This document shows, piece by piece, positions 59,193-64,000 of a stretch of 64,000 bases of DNA. The DNA lies in assembly GCA_965153455.1 (NCBI GenBank), contig OZ234500.1:1054001-1118000 (forward strand). The letters are read 5' to 3'. The DNA comes from Sphagnum compactum. Its lineage: Eukaryota; Bryophyta; Sphagnopsida; Sphagnales. The translations under genes were made by a program, and so were the position numbers. The stretch's first letter is position 1; every line of letters starts with the position of its first letter. The notes under the pieces were generated by a model that saw only the letters and a list, made by a program, of their open reading frames with translations, had not been told where the DNA came from and made no database searches.

Positions 59193-59756
59193 TACAGTAA
59201 ACTCTCTCTAAACTAATATGTGGGCACAGGCCCATGGCGGGCCTCATATTTAATCTAATAATTCTCCATAAACTGATATTCAATATTTTTTCCGGTCCCA
59301 TAGCATTTTATAAACTAATACATCATACATATGTCCGTCATAGTGGTATGAAAAGTTCCTTTCTGCGGCATTGTTTTGCTCCTGCTTTTGGGGAAAGGGT
59401 TTGGACAAGACTGACCAGCTGACTGCCCACAACCCCTTTTATAGAGCGAAGCAGGGTATTCTGAGAGTACCCAGAGTGCAGCTTTCCACAACCTCACTTT
59501 CTGCCAAGATTTTTACCACTCATGTCATATGATCTTCTACGTGCTTCTTTGATCCTCCACCAAGCTCCACAAGGTTCCGTTACCTTCCCCAATGATCCAT
59601 GACCTTCTACTAACCTCCATGACCTTCCATGCTGCTGTGGCAAGTTCCGGAATGATTTTTGTTACCCCCCATATAATTTGTGTAAACTAATATCCTCCAT
59701 AAACTAATATCTTCCGGCCGGTCCCAAGGATATTAGTTTAGAGAGAGTTTACTGTA
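59193..59756. mobile_element. Pogo/Emigrant-like MITE, 560 bp with perfect 25-bp terminal inverted repeats
   Basis: The element runs 59195-59754 and starts CAGTAAACTCTCTCTAAACT; the right end is its exact complement over 25 bases. Both sides have TA (59193-59194 and 59755-59756), the target duplication of Tc1/mariner/pogo elements. The terminal sequence closely resembles the known Arabidopsis Emigrant family (CAGTAAAACCTCTATAAATT). Subterminal copies of CCATAAACTRATAT and GGTCCCA occur near both ends. The interior is more GC-rich than its surroundings and has no transposase. Confidence 0.92.
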
Positions 59757-59824
59757 ACTAGGTTATTTAAACAAGTGAAAAAACAATTGTTTATGATAAC
59801 ATGGTGACAATTTTTATCATGTAA

Positions 59825-59900
59825 AAAAATGTGGTGTAATGGTTAAGGACTTCATCCCTCAATGTGAAGGTGAGGGGTTCAAGTTTTCACAATTGCAACC
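59825..59900 (+). repeat. tRNA-like segment (SINE-like, copy C)
   Basis: GTGGTGTAATGGTTAAGG (59831-59848) is a good A box and GGGGTTCAAGTTTTC (59874-59888) a fair B box, about 35 bases apart as in a tRNA gene. The 3' part does not close a proper acceptor stem, so it is a decayed tRNA-derived repeat and not a tRNA gene. A TAGG/GCTTAG-rich tail follows to about 60080. Confidence 0.6.
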
Positions 59901-59949
59901 TCGTCCTATAAGGCTAACTGGGCTAGGTTAAGTTGCTAGTTGAGCCAAC

Positions 59950-62734
59950 TACTTAGCTTAGCTTAGATGTTAGCTAGATAGGTTAACCTACATTTTTAGG
60001 TTGGTTAGGACCTACATTTTTAGCATGTAGGCTAACTTTTTTGCCTAGCAGACCTTAAGCTTACCTAGCCTAAGCTAATAGGCTAGGATAATAACCTATT
60101 AACCATGTTTTCATGGTTGTAATTGCAAACATCATAATCGTAAAAGACATGTCCTTCATGACTATAGTCGTAGAGGCATTTAAAAATATGACATGTCCTA
60201 ATCGACTACATAGTCATGTGTAGTCATGGATGTTCTAAACGATTAATAACCCAGTCATAGATGGAATCGTGAAAGACACATTTTGGCCTTGTGTGTATAA
60301 TAAAATTTGACACCATGACAACCTATTTCAAGTTGAACTTTTGATTGTCACCTTGAAAGGTGATTGCACATTAAAGTGGATCAAAAGTGGTAGATTTTGG
60401 AGTCCATAGTTTTTTTTTTATAGAATTTTTAATGCAATTATTTGATGTTTTGGGAATGCAGATTAGTCCATTTGAAGGTAGGAGGCAAGAAGAATACTTA
60501 AACCCTAAACTTATAAGTTTTCAAATTATGCCATGTGCTCCAATTTGATCAGCTATGGTAAAAATGGAAGCAAAAACATGGATTTAAAAATATATATAAT
60601 TGGCAGATGTTATGTTGGGTAGTATTGTCATTTTTCACAAAACAACGTTTATCAATTTTTCCATTTCAGTAAGTTATGAACTTATTAGACTATTAATAAT
60701 CTTGTAGAATCCTAATAAATTAAAATATTAAATTTGATTGGAAACCCTTTTTTTAGGATTACAATAGCCTTGTAATCAAACTAGAAAAAAAATTCAACAA
60801 TTAAAACATGTTTACTATGTAATAAAAGTCCATAACACTTTTTATGGACTATGATCATTCATCTTGTATCACTTGAAAAGTCCACCTTGTAATGAAATGA
60901 TGACATTTTATCTTCAATTTTAAAAATTTAATTCTTCAAGTGTTATAGTTTAATTAAATGAAACCCTTTTAGAAATTTCAATCAAACCTCAACACATATT
61001 ATACCAAACTTAAAGGTACCCCATAAAAAATGCACCTATGACACAAAAAATGGACTGTCTACTCTGCAACTACCCTGAATATTGGTTTAAGGTAATACCT
61101 TATTTAAAACCCACCCATAGGCTTTCATTGGATTGAAAACTGGTCATGTGAAAATCAACTTTTGAATTTTTTCAATACCCTATCTAAGTATTAATGAATA
61201 ACATGTTTAAGATACTAGGGTAAACCCATCCCTGGGTGGTACTGTTAAGAACGTCACCTTTTTGTTTTACTAGATCCATCCAAGTTTTCAAAAGTATAGG
61301 AAACATTTAAAGGTACATTCACAAAGATAGGAGCCATAGGAATTGTAACCAATGCTTTGTTTTTCATGCTTTTGTGCCAAAAATTATATTAATTTATCAA
61401 ACATTTTTTATACATTTTGACATGATAATGTTTTTAATATATCATGGAAACATGTGCAATAACTTGAAATGAATTTAATGAGATTTGAATTCTCAAAAAC
61501 ATTGATTAATCACTATAACCAGTGTTTTACAGTGCTTTTATTGCTTGAAAAAACTCATAAATGACTTTTAAAGGACTTGAAAATGATATAATTTTGGAGA
61601 GACTCTTAAAACACAATGTATTCACATAAAAGTATAATGTAACATATTTTTGAATCAAAAGGACTTTCTTATGAATTTTTGCAACTTACAAATGAAATAT
61701 TCTTAGTATATACCTAAAATCTTTTAAAATAAGTAGTCATCGAAGTCCTTACTAAGAGTGCACCTCGGGCTCCTTATTTTGTGAATGTACCCATAAATAA
61801 ATATTTTCATTAACTTTTTTTGTAAGTACAAATATTAGGTTGCATAGATTTTGAAATTTTAATGATACCAAGGACATTTTGTATTTTGATGTTTTTAATC
61901 ATTGCATTTAGAAAAGTTTCACGAATGCAACTTTTCCCATCCAAGGACTTTTTGGTCAATCTAATAGATGTTTGAAACACATTTAAGAACTTTTTGGAAA
62001 ATAATTTTCTAAGGTATTTTCGGAGGTATTATATTTGATTTTTTATTAGGTAATTAATTGAGAAGGTATGATTTAGTTATGAATTTCCAAAGTTTTGTAA
62101 TATGATTCTTTAAGGGGCCATGATACTAAGGAATACAAATTTGTAGCAATTTTCACCTTTTTTATTCCAAGAAGAACTTAAGACCATATAATATGGCATG
62201 CCGTTGATAAACATAAGAAAAAAAATTATAGTTGTGAAAACATTTAAAAAAAGGGTCCAAAAACATTACGTGGCTTTAAGTTTTAGTTCTTTAACCATTC
62301 TTTAACAGGGCTCCTAATGGTACCACCCAAGAATGGGTTTGTTGATTAAATAGTAGGGTTTAAGGTGAGTTTGATTTAAAGTTTTTTTTTTATAGTAATA
62401 GGTAGGGTTTAAAAAAATTCAAGATTAATTTTTTTCAAAGTATCATTTTTCCTTTATTTGTTTGTTTTGTTTGTGTTGTTTGTTTGTTTTCTTGTTATTG
62501 TCTGTCTTTTGTACGTTCATTATGTCAAGTTGTTTGTTGTGTGCAAGGTTTATTTTTCATGCATTTTGCCATTTTTTCCCAAGACATACTATTTTGCACA
62601 TTATAAGCTTGTTGTATGATGAAAAAAAGAAGTGGATTATTTGTCATTGTAAATGTTTGTAATTTTTAGGATTTTATTTTCATAACATAAATATTAAGTT
62701 TTTTAAAACCCACATTTTGGCAAAATGTACAATT
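59950..62734. other. AT-rich interval, no gene recognised
   Basis: After a TAGG-rich tail (to about 60090) the stretch contains only short frames. A 66-codon Phe/Leu/Cys-rich frame at 62462-62662 arises from a TTTG-rich tract. No terminal repeats or motifs could be assigned. Confidence 0.4.
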
Positions 62735-62896
62735 CCCTACGCTAGTAATGCCATTCTATGACTAGTTTTTATCGACTATAGAAGTTGTTTATGCCATTTG
62801 TAATTGATTCGCACCTATCATTTATGCCATGTTTAGTCATTTATCCATTTCTAGTCATATATGACTAATCATAAAATGGCATTTTTGGCATAGTGG
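62735..62896. mobile_element. Small foldback MITE, ~160 bp
   Basis: The left end CCCTACGCTAGTAATGCCAT pairs imperfectly with the right end (reverse complement CCACTATGCCAAAAATGCCA). Inside, ATGACTAG pairs with CTAATCAT. Arms are about 32 bp, non-coding. Confidence 0.65.
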
Positions 62897-63160
62897 TTTT
62901 TCACTTTTTCATTTTTCCACCTTGTTGTGTAATTTTCCACAATGGAGAAAGAAATTGTGGAAGGCTTAGAGAATAATCCAATTTTTCAAATAGAAAATAT
63001 TAGGGCATAAGGAAATGCAGAAAAAATAATAAAAATGAATTTGCAAAAATTACATGTTCAATAGAAATTTATTTGGAGAGGGCATAACAAAAAATCATTA
63101 TGTTCGGCCTTCTATTGTGCTAATGATGGGAAAAATGTTGAAAGGGGAGTATTCAAATGA

Positions 63161-63255
63161 CACTAGAAAAAAAATTGTCATTTGCAACCAATTTTTATAA
63201 TTAAAAAAAAATTAGTTGCAAAAATTGGTTGCAAGCGATAATGTTTCCTGTAATG
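63161..63255. mobile_element. Small CACTA-type foldback MITE, 95 bp
   Basis: The left end CACTAGAAAAAAAATTGTCA and the right end (complement CATTACAGGAAACATTATCG) converge inwards to a shared TTGCAACCAATTTTT. Arms are about 36 bp with little loop. No clear 3-bp target duplication is visible. Confidence 0.65.
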
Positions 63256-63265
63256 CCATGAGATG

Positions 63266-64000
63266 TGACGCGCTCCTAAGTCCCTTGTTGAACCCACTTG
63301 AGGGTTCAACTATGTACAGTTGCGGAAAGTTGGGACTTGGGGGCCGCTCCCGGCTTCCAGCACTAAAGAGGGGTAGAGGGGCGTGCTAGAAGTCCCGGGA
63401 TTAGACTAGGAAGAGGACAAGCGTTTCACCTACTCAAATCTGCATCAAAACCAACCCCAAGTTGGTTAGAACCCATTCTGCACCCTTTTGGTGTTGGGAC
63501 AAGCCACGGGCTAACTCGGACTCACTTGACTCACCACGGCCCAGACTCGGGGGAAGCCACCACCTTCCCCCATATAGTATACTCTACAGCTCTCCGCCGA
63601 GGCTACATTCGAATGGCACTTTTTCCCGGGACTCCCAAGTTGGAGTCCTGAAACTGTCCCGGGTTGGAGTCCTGGAACTTTGGGAGCTCGTATCTCCCGG
63701 CTTTGACCTCCGATCGGAGTGAGGTCTGAACCAAAGTTGTAGCCCTTTTCAAGAGCTTTCTAACGCCATGTCGCACTCCTGAAGGCGACGTTGGGAAAGG
63801 GTCGATTCCTGACGTTTAGTGGTCGGGAGTCAAACTGCCAGTTTGACTCCCAGCCCTTCTTTTGCCCATAACTTGGGCTGCAGATGTCCAAATTGCCAAT
63901 GCGAGGGCATTTTAGACATCTACACTTCAAGACCTTTCCATTGATATAAAGAAAACCTCAAGGCGAGGTGTTTTGACCCCCTGTAATCGCTTCTGAGTTT
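63266..64000 (-). mobile_element. LTR, reverse orientation, continuing past the window edge
   Basis: Read on the minus strand it ends in GCGCGTCA at 63266 and shares ordered blocks with the LTR at 20555-21445: AAGCGATTAYAGGGGTCAAAA, TAGATGTCTAAAATG, AAGTTATGGSCAAAAGAAGG, GGGAGTCAAA, GGGCTACAACTTTG, TATACTATA and GGAAGGTGGTGGCTTCCCCC. No primer site follows the end, so it may be a 3' LTR in this orientation, a solo LTR or a truncated copy. Its start lies beyond 64000. Confidence 0.8.

Noticed and set aside
59831-59890. Functional tRNA gene
   Set aside because: A and B boxes are present but no acceptor stem pairs and no anticodon stem is clear. Better read as a decayed tRNA-derived repeat.

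Overview
The window is nuclear DNA from a land plant. Genes have short GT-AG introns, the protein families are plant families, and transposon remnants are abundant. The decayed PPR gene near 17 kb and the style of the transposons would fit a seed-free plant such as a fern, but the sequence does not settle this and the assignment is inference. Base composition changes sharply: about 1-18 kb is gene-bearing and moderately GC-rich, while 18-64 kb is AT-rich and repetitive, with one intact gene island at 36.7-38.3 kb.

Layout. (1) 1-16 kb holds three consecutive minus-strand genes whose exon models keep one reading frame throughout: an unrecognised 743-residue coiled-coil protein (8 exons, 5140 to 1376), an 824-residue F-box-associated/kelch-like protein with no visible F-box (5 exons, 10275 to 7137), and a 771-residue protein with an N-terminal OCRE-like aromatic repeat and a C-terminal G-patch (10 exons, 15940 to 11625). 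(2) 16.7-17.7 kb holds a broken plus-strand PPR gene preceded by a minisatellite that appears to have grown from one PPR codon segment. (3) 18-34 kb is layered transposon debris: an LTR with primer-binding site and first gag codons, a PIF/Harbinger-like pseudogene, and a 5.6-kb hAT element whose boundaries can be placed because a second copy of its target, without the insertion, lies 6 kb away. (4) 36,752-38,294 is an apparently intact 2-oxoglutarate/Fe(II) dioxygenase gene (3 exons, 356 residues, all iron and 2-oxoglutarate ligands present), closest in style to gibberellin oxidases. (5) 42.1-50.9 kb is a degenerate Ty3/gypsy retrotransposon, split by a 3.2-kb insertion and carrying a coiled-coil ORF after the integrase. 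(6) 54-59 kb is dominated by short-period simple and satellite arrays. A 560-bp pogo/Emigrant-like MITE, other foldback elements and a second LTR in inverse orientation lie towards the right end.

The three left-hand genes encode unrelated proteins and share no evident pathway; two of them (coiled-coil, F-box-associated) have no assignable specific function. The transposon layers show an order of events: a block duplicated or dispersed, then hit by a hAT; a Ty3 element hit by another insertion; a SINE-like repeat region hit by an LTR. I saw no evidence of a novel multi-gene system. The most informative structures are the hAT element with its empty site, the PPR-derived minisatellite, the LTR-leader fragment between 92-bp direct repeats, and the Ty3 element with a post-integrase ORF. 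All calls come from reading the sequence by eye; none has been checked against a database or transcripts.
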